From the NCBI GenBank assembly GCA_045654245.1, contig JAZOMX010000040.1, forward strand, positions 1 to 57,381: a stretch of DNA of 57,381 nucleotides. The letters run 5' to 3'. Shown one piece after another: positions 41,767-51,348 of the stretch. Origin of the DNA: UBA10677 sp045654245 (GTDB taxonomy: Bacteria; Bacillota; Clostridia; Christensenellales; Pumilibacteraceae). How positions within the stretch are numbered: position 1 is the stretch's first letter; the number at the start of each line of letters is the position of its first letter. Under the pieces are notes generated by a model, which had not been told where the DNA came from, searched no databases, and worked only from the letters and a program-made list of their open reading frames with translations. The position numbers were made by a program, and so were the translations under genes.

Positions 41767-42831
41767 CTATTTTTTATTTAAACTACTAAGTATTTGTGTC
41801 CTTTGATTTGACGCATGTACAAATGGTAATGTACTTAACAACTGAATCCCTATTATTGCGAATAAGATTTTATAATATCTCGTCGTTCTTGTCCTAAATT
41901 GATCAAGCAATGTAGCATAATACATAACATTAAAAAAGAAAATATTATTTAGTACTCGACAAAAACTCGTACTCATCATCAATAACGGAAAGAAAAAAAT
42001 CGTATAAAAATTTAATACGAACACCATTTGATAAAGGTTTTGTTGCGGTGTTTTAAATAACGCTTTATCATTCATTTTCTTTTTGCCAAGCAAACACAAT
42101 AAAACGTTTCCTATATGTAAAACAAAATAAATTAAAAAACCAAACCTTGTATACTCCGTAAAATAAACGTCTATTTTCCCTTGTAAAGATGGTATTATTC
42201 CAGATATCATTTTATATAACCAAGTAAAATCATTTCCCATTAAGAAAAATCCTATGCACGCTATCACTACTATAGAAATAAGGATTTTCATCTGTTTTAT
42301 TGTCAATTTTTTATACGGATTAAACAATATTAACGGGAAATACATAATCATCGTAATATGGAAAGTCGTTGCTAATGTTAACACAAGTAAGAACATTATT
42401 TTTCTTCCTTTTATTAAATGATGTACTGCTAATACAAGAAGCGCCCTTGCAAAAAATGAGCGGAGTACGTTAATATTAACAAACAGTTCCGTTATAAAAA
42501 TTAGAGTAAAAAATAACGCATAATTTTTAGAATATTTACTGAAGACCCAAAGAATAATGGACACTGATGCCACACATAAAATGCACTGAAAAACATTAAA
42601 GTCAAATCCAAAAAACTTGCAAATATTTATTAATAAAACAAATCCAGCTTCACCATAATTTTCCACACCATCGTAAATTAACTTATAAGATTGATAATCT
42701 CCGCTTCCACTGTTTTTGTAGGAGATAAAAACTATAAGCAAAAACGATAGGGTGTTCAACACTCTACTATTTTTCTTTAACAAGACCAATATAACATTCA
42801 ATAAAAATATTATATAGAATAATACTTCCAT
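41767..42831 (-). CDS. Polysaccharide polymerase, EpsG/Wzy family
   Basis: A 354-residue membrane protein with about ten helices and the YKNSGSGDYQSYKLIYDG segment (near 45-62) typical of EpsG-family polymerases. It would join repeat units on the outer face of the membrane. I start at ATG 42831 (MEVLFYIIFLL) because it has a GGAG site, while the ATG at 42858 is nine residues earlier without one. Low-GC, next to the phosphonate genes. EpsG-type assignment rests on topology and this motif only. Confidence 0.75.
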   Translation of the reverse strand: MEVLFYIIFLLNVILVLLKKNSRVLNTLSFLLIVFISYKNSGSGDYQSYKLIYDGVENYGEAGFVLLINICKFFGFDFNVFQCILCVASVSIILWVFSKYSKNYALFFTLIFITELFVNINVLRSFFARALLVLAVHHLIKGRKIMFLLVLTLATTFHITMIMYFPLILFNPYKKLTIKQMKILISIVVIACIGFFLMGNDFTWLYKMISGIIPSLQGKIDVYFTEYTRFGFLIYFVLHIGNVLLCLLGKKKMNDKALFKTPQQNLYQMVFVLNFYTIFFFPLLMMSTSFCRVLNNIFFFNVMYYATLLDQFRTRTTRYYKILFAIIGIQLLSTLPFVHASNQRTQILSSLNKK

Positions 42832-42876
42832 AAAATCTCCATACAACAAGCGCTCCATAACCTATTTAACGTTATA

Positions 42877-43998
42877 TCACACAATATCCGCTTTTTTATT
42901 TATAAACTCCATAAAAGCATTTTTATTTTCTTTTGCCGTAGTCGTAGGCCTTCCCAAATCTGCCCTAGCGCCGATAGAACATTTAACCTCTATTAAAGTA
43001 AGCGTCGACCTCTCTTTTGCCAGCCTTAACTCGCTATCAAGAGAATCAAAATTATCTACGCTAACGGCATAAGGATATCCACACGCCTTTGCAATCTTTA
43101 CGATATCGATTTGCGATGCAACGGTCGGCATCCCACCAACCGTTTCATGAGCCCCGTTGTTTATAACCACGTGAACGAGATTTTTCGGACTATTTGCGCC
43201 AACTAACGCAAGCGCTCCCATGTGCATAAGCAACGCTCCGTCACCATCTATACACCATACTTTAAGATTGCTTTTTTTAAGAGCAATTTCAAGAGCAATC
43301 GACGAACTGTGTCCCATTGAACCTACGGTTAGAAAATCGTACGAATGAGGTTGTCCATTAGCCTCACGGATTTCAAACAACTCGCGAGATGCCTTGCCCG
43401 TTGTAGAAACGATTGGGTCAATATCGGAAACGGCAACTATATGACGAATAATGTCCTCTCTCACCATACCGTTTGTATTTTCATACTTGACCTTACCATC
43501 AAACTCTAAAGCACCTTTCTTTACGACGAAAGCCACTTGTTTCCCTTTTTCTAATAAAGGTTGCCATTGCTCAAGTTGAGCAACAACCTCGTCTTCCGTA
43601 GTCTCTTCCCCGATAACAAACGTCCTTATGTCCATATCCTCTAGAAGTTTAATTGTAACTTCGCCTTGATATACGTGTTGGGGCTCATCGTGGATTCCAG
43701 GTTGGCCTCTCCACCCAACAAAGAAAATGCACGGTACCCCATATACTTTATCGTTCATAAGCGATGCAACAGGGTTAATAATATTGCCGATTCCACTATT
43801 TTGCATATAAACGACGGGGATTTTGCCCGTTGCTAAATGATATCCTGCAGCCAAAGCAACGGCGTTTCCTTCGTTTGCCGCTATCAAATGCTTATCCGAA
43901 ATACCGTAAGCATCAATCAAATAATCGCAGAGCGGTTTTAACTGCGAATCGGGAACCCCAGTAAAAAATTCATACCTTCTCAAAAAATCAAGCTTCAT
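42877..43998 (-). CDS. Phosphonopyruvate decarboxylase
   Basis: Thiamine-diphosphate enzyme that decarboxylates phosphonopyruvate to phosphonoacetaldehyde and so makes PEP mutase chemistry irreversible. The 373-residue protein starts FFTGVPDSQLKPLCDYL (family N-terminus), has AANEGNAVALAAGYH with the catalytic Glu near 43, and the TDP-binding segment CIDGDGALLMHMGAL (near 246-260) followed by INNGAHETVGG. Overlaps the reductase gene by 11 bases. Third enzyme gene of the phosphonate branch of the operon. Confidence 0.95.
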   Translation of the reverse strand: MKLDFLRRYEFFTGVPDSQLKPLCDYLIDAYGISDKHLIAANEGNAVALAAGYHLATGKIPVVYMQNSGIGNIINPVASLMNDKVYGVPCIFFVGWRGQPGIHDEPQHVYQGEVTIKLLEDMDIRTFVIGEETTEDEVVAQLEQWQPLLEKGKQVAFVVKKGALEFDGKVKYENTNGMVREDIIRHIVAVSDIDPIVSTTGKASRELFEIREANGQPHSYDFLTVGSMGHSSSIALEIALKKSNLKVWCIDGDGALLMHMGALALVGANSPKNLVHVVINNGAHETVGGMPTVASQIDIVKIAKACGYPYAVSVDNFDSLDSELRLAKERSTLTLIEVKCSIGARADLGRPTTTAKENKNAFMEFINKKADIV

Positions 43999-45115
43999 CT
44001 ATTACCATCCTTTTATACATCTTTTTAATCGCATCTTCATTTAAGTTAACGGGTGTATTCTTTAATCTCGTCAAATTAACGGAGCCCACGAGGTAATTTA
44101 AATCATCCTCTCCTCCGATTATTTCAGCGGTTATTCCTAATTCGCCAAGTAACTTCTCGAACAAGTCTATCGCTTCGGCAACGGATTTTGCCCCAAATTC
44201 TTTTGCTATTTGGTGAAAAGTATCCATAAGGTACTCTGCTCCACGACTATCGGCACAGTTTTTTTCCACAGCTTCGCTCATATATTTCCAAAGCGGGAGT
44301 AAGCATATTGCAACCGCGTGACCGTGTGGTATTCCATATAACGAAGTAAGTTTATAACTCATTGCGTGCGCCGCTGTGGTTTGAGTAATATTGATTGCCC
44401 TGCCGGAATAGTTTGCACCAAGCATAACTTTTTCCATTGCGTTCTCATCATTATCGAAAATATACGCCTTGTAGTTATCCATTATTAAACTCACGGCTTT
44501 TGCGGAGTACTCTTTACTCTCTAACGTAGAATTTACCGACCACCAAGACTCAATGCCTTGACATAGCGCGTCTAACATAGTGCATTTCTTTTGATAAGGT
44601 GGTAGTGTTCTCAAAACGGAAAAATCTAGTATGGCGCAAGACGGCACTATGCTATCGTGTGTAACCGATTGTTTTTGTCCATTATAGTAAATTACGGCGT
44701 ACCTTGTAGATTCACTTCCCGTTCCAGCTGTCGTTGGAATCGCAATTAGCGGAACCTTACTGTCGTAGTACTCTTGCTGAAGATAATTAATGGCCCCATT
44801 CATCTTGCAAAAAAGTTTAATACATTTAGCAACGTCTATTGCGCTTCCCCCGCCAACGGCAACAATGGCATCACATTTTTCACGATTGAAAAATTCTACT
44901 CCGTTACAAACTTGCTCGTACAATGGATTAGGCGCGAAGCCATCAAACTTTACGAACGGTATCGCTAATTTTTCAATTTCGGTTCTAACCGATATAAACG
45001 GAAACGATTTGTCACAAACGAGAAGAATTTTTTTAGAGCCATAACTGTCTAAAATTTCTTCAACCCTTTTTACGCTCCCTTCTCCGCATACTATTTTTTG
45101 CATAGTTTTATCCAT
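43988..45115 (-). CDS. Phosphonoacetaldehyde reductase, iron-dependent alcohol dehydrogenase family
   Basis: A 375-residue group III metal-dependent alcohol dehydrogenase (PhpC-like). NAD(P) binding: AVGGGSAIDVAKCIKL (near 86-101). Metal and substrate region: AIPTTAGTGSE, HAMSYKLTSLYGIPHGHA. Beside PEP mutase and phosphonopyruvate decarboxylase, the expected reaction is reduction of phosphonoacetaldehyde to 2-hydroxyethylphosphonate. No 2-AEP transaminase gene is present, which supports this route. It overlaps the decarboxylase and abuts the PEP mutase gene (45115 shared), so the three are translationally coupled. Confidence 0.88.
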   Translation of the reverse strand: MDKTMQKIVCGEGSVKRVEEILDSYGSKKILLVCDKSFPFISVRTEIEKLAIPFVKFDGFAPNPLYEQVCNGVEFFNREKCDAIVAVGGGSAIDVAKCIKLFCKMNGAINYLQQEYYDSKVPLIAIPTTAGTGSESTRYAVIYYNGQKQSVTHDSIVPSCAILDFSVLRTLPPYQKKCTMLDALCQGIESWWSVNSTLESKEYSAKAVSLIMDNYKAYIFDNDENAMEKVMLGANYSGRAINITQTTAAHAMSYKLTSLYGIPHGHAVAICLLPLWKYMSEAVEKNCADSRGAEYLMDTFHQIAKEFGAKSVAEAIDLFEKLLGELGITAEIIGGEDDLNYLVGSVNLTRLKNTPVNLNEDAIKKMYKRMVIDEA

Positions 45116-47124
45116 TACTGCTCGGGAATAAGCGTAATTATGTCTTTAATCGACATACACATATCGTCCGCTTCTTTGGCTCTATGGTTCGATAAAATCG
45201 TCTCGGCAACTTTTTGCATTGCGGGGAACCCACTACGCGTCAGTTGATTTGCGTAAATAACGACGTTTACACCCCTATCCTTAAACTCTTGTTCAGTGAC
45301 TGCGTTAAACGAAGTTGGAACGACTACTATCGGAGTAACTATATTCTTCGCTCTAAACTTCTCGATAAATTCAAAAATTTCAGCGGGGTCTTTCTTCCTG
45401 CTATGTATCATTATTGCATCTGCGCCTGCATTTGAAAAGGCAAACGCTCTCTCTAGCGCATCATCCATACCCCTTTCAAGAATAAGGCTTTCTATTCTTG
45501 CGCAAATCATAAACTCCTTCGTCTTTTGCGCTTGTTTTCCCGCTATGATTTTAGCGCAAAAATTCTCAATAGAATCTTGCGTTTGTTCAACCTCAGTTCC
45601 AAAAAGGGAATTCTTCTTCAAACCCGTTTTGTCTTCTATGATTACCATTGAAACGCCCATTCGTTCCAAACTTTTAACGGTATAAACAAAGTGCTCGGTA
45701 AGTCCACCAGTATCACCATCAAAAATAATAGGCTTAGTAGTTACTTCCATAATATCGTCAATGGTGCGGAAACGCGACGTCATATCAACGAGTTCAATAT
45801 CCGGCTTGCCTTTCGCCGTGCTATCGCAAAGGCTAGAAACCCACATAGCATCAAACTGGTAAGTTTTTCCATCTTGTAAAACTTTCGTTTGTTCGGCAAT
45901 AAGACCCGTAATTCCACTATGCGCTTCTATTGCGTTAACACAACCCTTCATTGCAATTAATTTTCTTAATCTTCCGCGTCTTACGTCAGGCATAGAGAGT
46001 TGTTCTCTGCTCATCTTTTCTAGTTCATCATACTTCTCGTTTCTCGAATAAGGATATTCAACAAGAGTACCGCCGTATTCGGCAAGAATGCTTACTACCT
46101 CGCTACGAATAGGTTTTTGGAATCCTTCTTTCCAGTCGTCACCATGAACCACGTAAGTGGGCTTTAACGCATAAAGATTTTCAGCATAACTCAACTGCTT
46201 CTGTTCAACGACTTCCGCAACTCCGTTAATGTTTTCAACGAGTGCTTTTCTCTCTTCATACGGCATTAGCGGAAATCTTTTATAACTTGCAACGGCTTCA
46301 TCAGAAAGAACTCCTATCGTGAGTCTACCAAGTTTACAAGCCTTTTTAATTATTGCAATATGTCCACTATGAATCATATCAGTAGAAAAACACATATATA
46401 CGCTTCTACTGTCTATTTCTGCAACTTTCGTTTTTACGATTGCCAAATCCTCGGGCGTATCAATTTCTGTGCAAAGACGATTTTGCACGTCAAAAGCACG
46501 TATCTCACAAGCGGTTGAAATCTCGTTAAACGCTACCTCAGCGTAACAATTTCTCCTGTCGTTTTCGCAAAACTCAACAATTTTAGAAAGCCAAACACTC
46601 CAATCCTTCGCATTTAATTTATATAGCGCTTGTGCCTCCATAGCGTCGTTGAAAAACTCGACACCCACCTTGTCCACTCTTCCGTTATAAACTACTGCCT
46701 TAAAATCCTTCTCTGGCAACGGACAAGTAGAACTAACTTTCATACAACTGTATGGATAACTTAAAATATCATCAAGCACGGACGGTTCAAAAACCAAGTC
46801 ACCGTGCATCAATACTATATCCTCGTTCTCAAGATGCTCTTTAGCGCAATAAATCGAATATATGTAATTAGTTTTATCATAAATAGGATTCTTGACAAAC
46901 GTATACTTTAGAGGCAATTCTAACGAACGACAGTAGTTCACCAAAATATCGTCAAAATATCCAGTCGTCATTACGACCTCTTTTATTCCTGCACCAGCAA
47001 TCAATTTAAGTTGACGACTTAAAATCGTATCCTTAACAGAAATCTCCGTCATACATTTCGGATGTTCGGACGTCAAAACACCCATACGATGCCCAAGCCC
47101 TGAATTTAATATTAAAGCCTTCAT
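45115..47124 (-). CDS. Trifunctional nucleotidyltransferase / cytidylyltransferase / phosphoenolpyruvate mutase
   Basis: A 669-residue fusion. Residues 1-230: sugar-type NTP transferase (LILNSGLGHRMG at 4-15, metal Asp in LMHGDLVFE at 105-113), resembling LicC/PntC-type CTP:phosphocholine or phosphonate cytidylyltransferases. Residues 240-370: a second, TagD-like cytidylyltransferase with HSGH at 252-255 and PYEERKALVENI. Residues 395-669: PEP mutase with FDGDTGG (468-474) and the diagnostic EDKTGLKKNS (497-506). The last makes the C-P bond from PEP; the first two may activate the phosphonate. I start at ATG 47124 with a GGAG site; the frame upstream is in the previous gene. PepM fused to PntC-type domains is known, but two nucleotidyl domains on one PepM is unusual. 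Confidence 0.92.
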   Translation of the reverse strand: MKALILNSGLGHRMGVLTSEHPKCMTEISVKDTILSRQLKLIAGAGIKEVVMTTGYFDDILVNYCRSLELPLKYTFVKNPIYDKTNYIYSIYCAKEHLENEDIVLMHGDLVFEPSVLDDILSYPYSCMKVSSTCPLPEKDFKAVVYNGRVDKVGVEFFNDAMEAQALYKLNAKDWSVWLSKIVEFCENDRRNCYAEVAFNEISTACEIRAFDVQNRLCTEIDTPEDLAIVKTKVAEIDSRSVYMCFSTDMIHSGHIAIIKKACKLGRLTIGVLSDEAVASYKRFPLMPYEERKALVENINGVAEVVEQKQLSYAENLYALKPTYVVHGDDWKEGFQKPIRSEVVSILAEYGGTLVEYPYSRNEKYDELEKMSREQLSMPDVRRGRLRKLIAMKGCVNAIEAHSGITGLIAEQTKVLQDGKTYQFDAMWVSSLCDSTAKGKPDIELVDMTSRFRTIDDIMEVTTKPIIFDGDTGGLTEHFVYTVKSLERMGVSMVIIEDKTGLKKNSLFGTEVEQTQDSIENFCAKIIAGKQAQKTKEFMICARIESLILERGMDDALERAFAFSNAGADAIMIHSRKKDPAEIFEFIEKFRAKNIVTPIVVVPTSFNAVTEQEFKDRGVNVVIYANQLTRSGFPAMQKVAETILSNHRAKEADDMCMSIKDIITLIPEQ

Positions 47125-47125
47125 T

Positions 47126-48952
47126 TTATTTCTCCATTTTGTTTGTTTCACTTATAACTTTGTTAACGTATTCTTTTGTTTGTTTTTGGATTTGTTCAAA
47201 TCGTTCTTTCGCTTTTTTCATTAAGAATAACGTTTCTTCGTTCTTAACCTTATCATTCAGTTCTTTTATTTGTTTTTTCTCTTTGTTATCTTTACAAAGG
47301 TCAAATAAAAATTCTATTTTTTCCTCGTTAAACGATTCGCTAATTTTTTGCTTATATGCTATAACGTAATTTTTTGATCTTATCGAAATCCAAATTTCTC
47401 TATTTAACATATCGGGAACACCAGGCCCCATATATTCGGTTATAACATACTCTCTACCGCCATAATCCAATATGGATTTACCGGTAAAAACATTGGGCTT
47501 TTCTATTCCCACAATGTCGCACAACGTGGGCAAAACATCATCAGAACAATACGTACCATTATATTCGCCGACACTATGACTGTCTATATTTTTCCCCCAA
47601 ATTAACAAAGGAATATTATAGTTTTCTTTATGAAAAGTATTTACGACGTGAGTTCTCACTGGATTGAAGAAATAGGATGTACCGTGGTCGGAAACTAACA
47701 CGATATTCGTCTTTTCCAAGATTCCTCTCTTGTCAAGCGCCTCATATAGATTCTTCACACAAAAATCTACGTAACGTAATGAAAGTTGATACAATAAATT
47801 CCCCGCAAAATTTTTGCCACATCCACTAATTAATGGTTCTAAATACGCCAATTCTTCCGCTACTAATTTATTATCAAAAGAATCAAAAGAAAAGAACGAT
47901 ATATTATGATGGGGCTCCAACGCATGCAATGAAGCATAAAATGGCCTTTTCTCTTCAACGTTTCGCTTATCTAAATTATCCAACAACACTTCTATTTGCT
48001 TATTAAGTGATGCTAAATCTTGCCATTTGGGTTTAAGTGACCGCTCTTTCATTAATTTCGTATGAAAAAGCAACATTCCATAATTCCCAAAATAACGCAA
48101 TTCTGATTTATCTCCAGTGCTCAACCATCTCTTTACGCTATTGAAAGATTTCTTTAAACTCAAAGGATTATGTAACAAATTGCGTTTTATGTTAACTCTA
48201 GAAATCTTTGCAAAAAACTTTTTATTGTTTTGATATACTTGACTTATAAAATCCGCATCTTCCTTTCTTCCATAATCATACTCGTTTATTTTTGCCAACG
48301 GATGCTCCATTCCTAATTCTAAAACGAGGTCAACGTATTTTTTTGGTGTAGTTTTATATTTTTCATATTCCTTCTTAAGTTGCTCGTACCCCCCTCCATT
48401 CAAGTCTTGATTATATATTCCACTAATTATATCTGCTGCGCCATTTTGACTCTCAATATTTTTATAAAAGAGCAACCAACTGTCAAAAACAATGTCCAAG
48501 CACTTAAACAACAAACTATACTCAACTTCCGTTAATTCGCGAGTTTTCTTTGCGTTTGCATAATAATCAAATTTTCCGCCCCAAACGCTAATATACTTAA
48601 ATCCCGTTGTGTATATTGAATGATCTATATGCTTTTCAATGTTCTTCCCCAACAAATAATATGGGTAATATAGTCCGTAAACCTCATAGCCTTTTTCCTT
48701 AAACAATCTAAAATGATTATATTCAGAACTGTTTAGCCCAAAAAAATAACCATAATCATCAAGAGTTCTATTCCCGCAATATAATGCCTTCGATGCGGCA
48801 TCCGTATAAGGACCATAAGAATATACGTTTGGTGCATATACCGCATTTTTTCTTAACTCATCAATAAATGGCGTTGAGCTTATTTTTGTTTTATTGTTAC
48901 TTAAACACTCTGAAAAAACAGAATCTATTAACAAAAAAATAACATTGTTCAT
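47126..48952 (-). CDS. Alkaline-phosphatase-superfamily protein, candidate phosphonate/phosphate transferase
   Basis: A 608-residue sulfatase/LtaS-fold protein. Visible active-site parts: Asp10 in IFLLIDSVF (metal ligand), a likely Thr50 nucleophile in SYGPYTDAASKALYCGN that parallels LtaS and phosphoethanolamine transferases, and VLVSDHGTSYFF (Asp and His metal ligands, near 425) followed by HVVNTF-H. There is no signal peptide or membrane anchor, unlike LtaS or EptA, so it should act in the cytoplasm, where nucleotide-activated donors are. It lies one base before the PEP-mutase fusion gene. It could transfer hydroxyethylphosphonate onto a lipid-linked sugar, or hydrolyse a related ester. 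Function not proven. Confidence 0.7.
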   Translation of the reverse strand: MNNVIFLLIDSVFSECLSNNKTKISSTPFIDELRKNAVYAPNVYSYGPYTDAASKALYCGNRTLDDYGYFFGLNSSEYNHFRLFKEKGYEVYGLYYPYYLLGKNIEKHIDHSIYTTGFKYISVWGGKFDYYANAKKTRELTEVEYSLLFKCLDIVFDSWLLFYKNIESQNGAADIISGIYNQDLNGGGYEQLKKEYEKYKTTPKKYVDLVLELGMEHPLAKINEYDYGRKEDADFISQVYQNNKKFFAKISRVNIKRNLLHNPLSLKKSFNSVKRWLSTGDKSELRYFGNYGMLLFHTKLMKERSLKPKWQDLASLNKQIEVLLDNLDKRNVEEKRPFYASLHALEPHHNISFFSFDSFDNKLVAEELAYLEPLISGCGKNFAGNLLYQLSLRYVDFCVKNLYEALDKRGILEKTNIVLVSDHGTSYFFNPVRTHVVNTFHKENYNIPLLIWGKNIDSHSVGEYNGTYCSDDVLPTLCDIVGIEKPNVFTGKSILDYGGREYVITEYMGPGVPDMLNREIWISIRSKNYVIAYKQKISESFNEEKIEFLFDLCKDNKEKKQIKELNDKVKNEETLFLMKKAKERFEQIQKQTKEYVNKVISETNKMEK

Positions 48953-48963
48953 AATATTCTTCC

Positions 48964-50163
48964 CTATTTCATTGCATAAATATTGATATACTTATCCGTC
49001 ATGGTTTTTACAGAAAACTTTTCTTTTGCTTTCATTGCCGTTGCTGTCCTCGTATCGTTTTGTAACGCAAACGCCTCATTTATTTTTTCTCTAAGTGCAT
49101 CTAAATTACCATATTCCACAAACGAATTTACGTCAGAAACACTCGTTTCTTTACCACCGCCCGTGTCAAAACCACAAACATGCGCGCCACAACATTGTGC
49201 CTCAAGACATGTTGTTGGAAAATTTTCCCTTTCGCTACATATAACAAAAACGTTTGCTAGCGAATAATATTGAGCAAGAAGTTCTTTGTCATAAATTCGA
49301 TGTAAAATAATTACTTTTTCATTTTGAGGAGTTATTTCTTCATCAACACCAATAAGGATAAACTTAACTTGTTGATTTTTCATCTTATCTGCAAGTTGCA
49401 AAACCCACTTGCCCCCCTTATTGTCGCTTAAAAGATTAGGTGCAACCGCTAATACGACTTTTTCATCACTGAGAATATTATGTTTTATTCGTAGTTCACT
49501 TGTGTCTTTCGGCGAAAAAATCTCCGTGTTTATTCCATTTTGAACAACCAAAATCTCATTGTTCTTAAAAAATGATTGTTTTGCTCTTTCTGCTAACCAT
49601 CTAGAGGGGGCTACTATCGTTAGATTCTCATAATCTTGAAAAACCGCCTTTTTTTGTTTAAACATCGCTTTCGTGTGATCAAAAAACAATGTTGTTGGAT
49701 AATCGTGCAAATGCGGACATTGTCCGCATTCAGTTTTCCATTTTTCACACTCTACAGAATGCCCACATTTTCCGGTATAAGCAAATTCACAATGTAATGT
49801 CATAACTGTTTTGATATTATTCTTTTTTAAGTAATGGATTAACGTTTTAATGTTTACAAAATAGGCATGCAATTCATGAATATGAACTACGTCCGGCTTA
49901 AACTTTTTAATAAATCTTATAAGTCTTCTAGTCGAAAGCGGAGAAAAACAACCCGTATATCCAGTGAATCTTGTTAAAAATGCATGAATATAAGTCTCAC
50001 AATCTATACCGAATTTAAAAATGTTCCTCTCTTTAATTTTTTTTCCTCTTCCGTAACAAACCGCTGCTTCTGAACCACTTTTATTTATAGCAGCATACAA
50101 ATCATATACTATTTTCCCCGTACTACTTTGTTTACAATTTACATCTATTAGCAGAACTTTCAT
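48964..50163 (-). CDS. Glycosyltransferase family 4
   Basis: A 399-residue retaining GT-B transferase. The N-terminal domain has VVHIHELHAYFVN (near 92-104). The C-terminal donor domain has VVLAVAPNLLSDNKGG, the catalytic-side CSERENFPTTCLEAQCCGAHVCGFDTGG, with the E-x7-E pattern. A CGHSVECEKWKTECGQCP segment near 132-150 has four closely spaced cysteines, as in a subgroup of GT4 capsule enzymes (WcaC-like). It adds one sugar of the repeat unit; donor not known. It sits between the amidotransferase and the alkaline-phosphatase-like gene. Confidence 0.9.
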   Translation of the reverse strand: MKVLLIDVNCKQSSTGKIVYDLYAAINKSGSEAAVCYGRGKKIKERNIFKFGIDCETYIHAFLTRFTGYTGCFSPLSTRRLIRFIKKFKPDVVHIHELHAYFVNIKTLIHYLKKNNIKTVMTLHCEFAYTGKCGHSVECEKWKTECGQCPHLHDYPTTLFFDHTKAMFKQKKAVFQDYENLTIVAPSRWLAERAKQSFFKNNEILVVQNGINTEIFSPKDTSELRIKHNILSDEKVVLAVAPNLLSDNKGGKWVLQLADKMKNQQVKFILIGVDEEITPQNEKVIILHRIYDKELLAQYYSLANVFVICSERENFPTTCLEAQCCGAHVCGFDTGGGKETSVSDVNSFVEYGNLDALREKINEAFALQNDTRTATAMKAKEKFSVKTMTDKYINIYAMK

Positions 50164-50189
50164 AACGATTCTTTTTGCTTTCCTCTACT

Positions 50190-51347
50190 TTAATGTCTAA
50201 TTCTTTTATCCAAACCCAAAATGGTATATAACTTTATTCCTAAGTTAAACGCCCAATTGTTGTTTTTATATTTGAGGTACTTTTTGGGAAGAGCGTGGTA
50301 ACTCATAAGTTCCTCTTCGCTTATTTGCAACCTTTTTGCAACCTCCAAAAACAATTCCTTCGCCTCCTCGTCGGTAAGGGACGGAGTTTTGAGAATTTCA
50401 AGTGCTTCGTCGCGCGTCATTTGACCCGTTACAACCAAACTGGACAGTTGCGCTTTTCTAATATCGTAACCAAATCTCGTCGGTAGCCACCATCCCTCGA
50501 TAAACTTCGTAAGCAAATCCTCAAAGTGCTTTTGTTTATACGCTTCGTACCCATATTCGCTAGACAAGGTCTCAATCATTTGTTTCTTAGTAATAGGCAC
50601 TAAGTTTAGCAAATGAACCGTTTTGACGCCTTTTACGTAAGGCAACCAAAACTTGTGTCTAAAGCCCGTCGTGTAAATATATTTCTTGGTCTTAAAACCA
50701 CCGTGTTTTTTCATAACGTCCTTAATATAAGTCTTATCCGCAGTCGGGCCCGCCCCTTCGTTCCAAGATGCTGGATTTGCTACAATTTCAGTACTAATGT
50801 TATAGCCGTTAAGAATATATTTTACGCCTAGTTTTTCAGAAAACTTATCTACCTGTGCAATAAACGCGTGGTCTTGTGGCGCATCAAGACCGGCGTGACC
50901 AGTCTTAAAGAAAGCAAGTTGCATTTGACGCATTTCTTCAAAATCCATTTTCTCGATATGAAGTTCAACGCCCAACTTATCGCAAAGTTTTCTTACGTTC
51001 TGTTCTGCTACGGGAAGATTCCATCCTGCATCCACGTGGAAGACGAATGGACGTAAGCCCCATTGTGATACTGCTAAATGAAGCAAATAACTACTATCTA
51101 ATCCTCCGCTTAGTCCCAAAATACAATCGTATTTTTTTCCTTTTCCGCTCTTTTTTATATCGTCTAGAATTTTCGCTAATTCCTCTTCATGACCCTTTCC
51201 GTGGTTCCACTCTTTTAAGATGCGTTGCTCATATTCGTTACAACGCAAACACACACCGTTTTCATCAAGAACCAAATTTTTATCCGTCGTATCCATAACG
51301 CAATTTTGACAAATTTCATACTCGACGTTCTTATTTTTTGAATCCAT
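50190..51347 (-). CDS. N-acetyl sugar amidotransferase (PseA/WbpG family)
   Basis: A 385-residue adenine-nucleotide alpha-hydrolase-type enzyme that turns an N-acetyl group of a nucleotide sugar into an acetamidino group. The N-terminus has the CQNCVMDTTD and NGVCLRC cysteine motifs (metal site) and the PP-loop GLSGGLDSSYLLH (near 83-95). WbpG works with HisH- and HisF-like partners that supply ammonia; none is in this operon. The operon makes UDP-L-FucNAc, so 2-acetamidino-L-fucose is a reasonable product, as inference. ATG 51347 has a GGAG 12 bases away; the ATG at 51359 has its site too close. Confidence 0.88.
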   Translation of the reverse strand: MDSKNKNVEYEICQNCVMDTTDKNLVLDENGVCLRCNEYEQRILKEWNHGKGHEEELAKILDDIKKSGKGKKYDCILGLSGGLDSSYLLHLAVSQWGLRPFVFHVDAGWNLPVAEQNVRKLCDKLGVELHIEKMDFEEMRQMQLAFFKTGHAGLDAPQDHAFIAQVDKFSEKLGVKYILNGYNISTEIVANPASWNEGAGPTADKTYIKDVMKKHGGFKTKKYIYTTGFRHKFWLPYVKGVKTVHLLNLVPITKKQMIETLSSEYGYEAYKQKHFEDLLTKFIEGWWLPTRFGYDIRKAQLSSLVVTGQMTRDEALEILKTPSLTDEEAKELFLEVAKRLQISEEELMSYHALPKKYLKYKNNNWAFNLGIKLYTILGLDKRIRH

Positions 51348-51348
51348 A

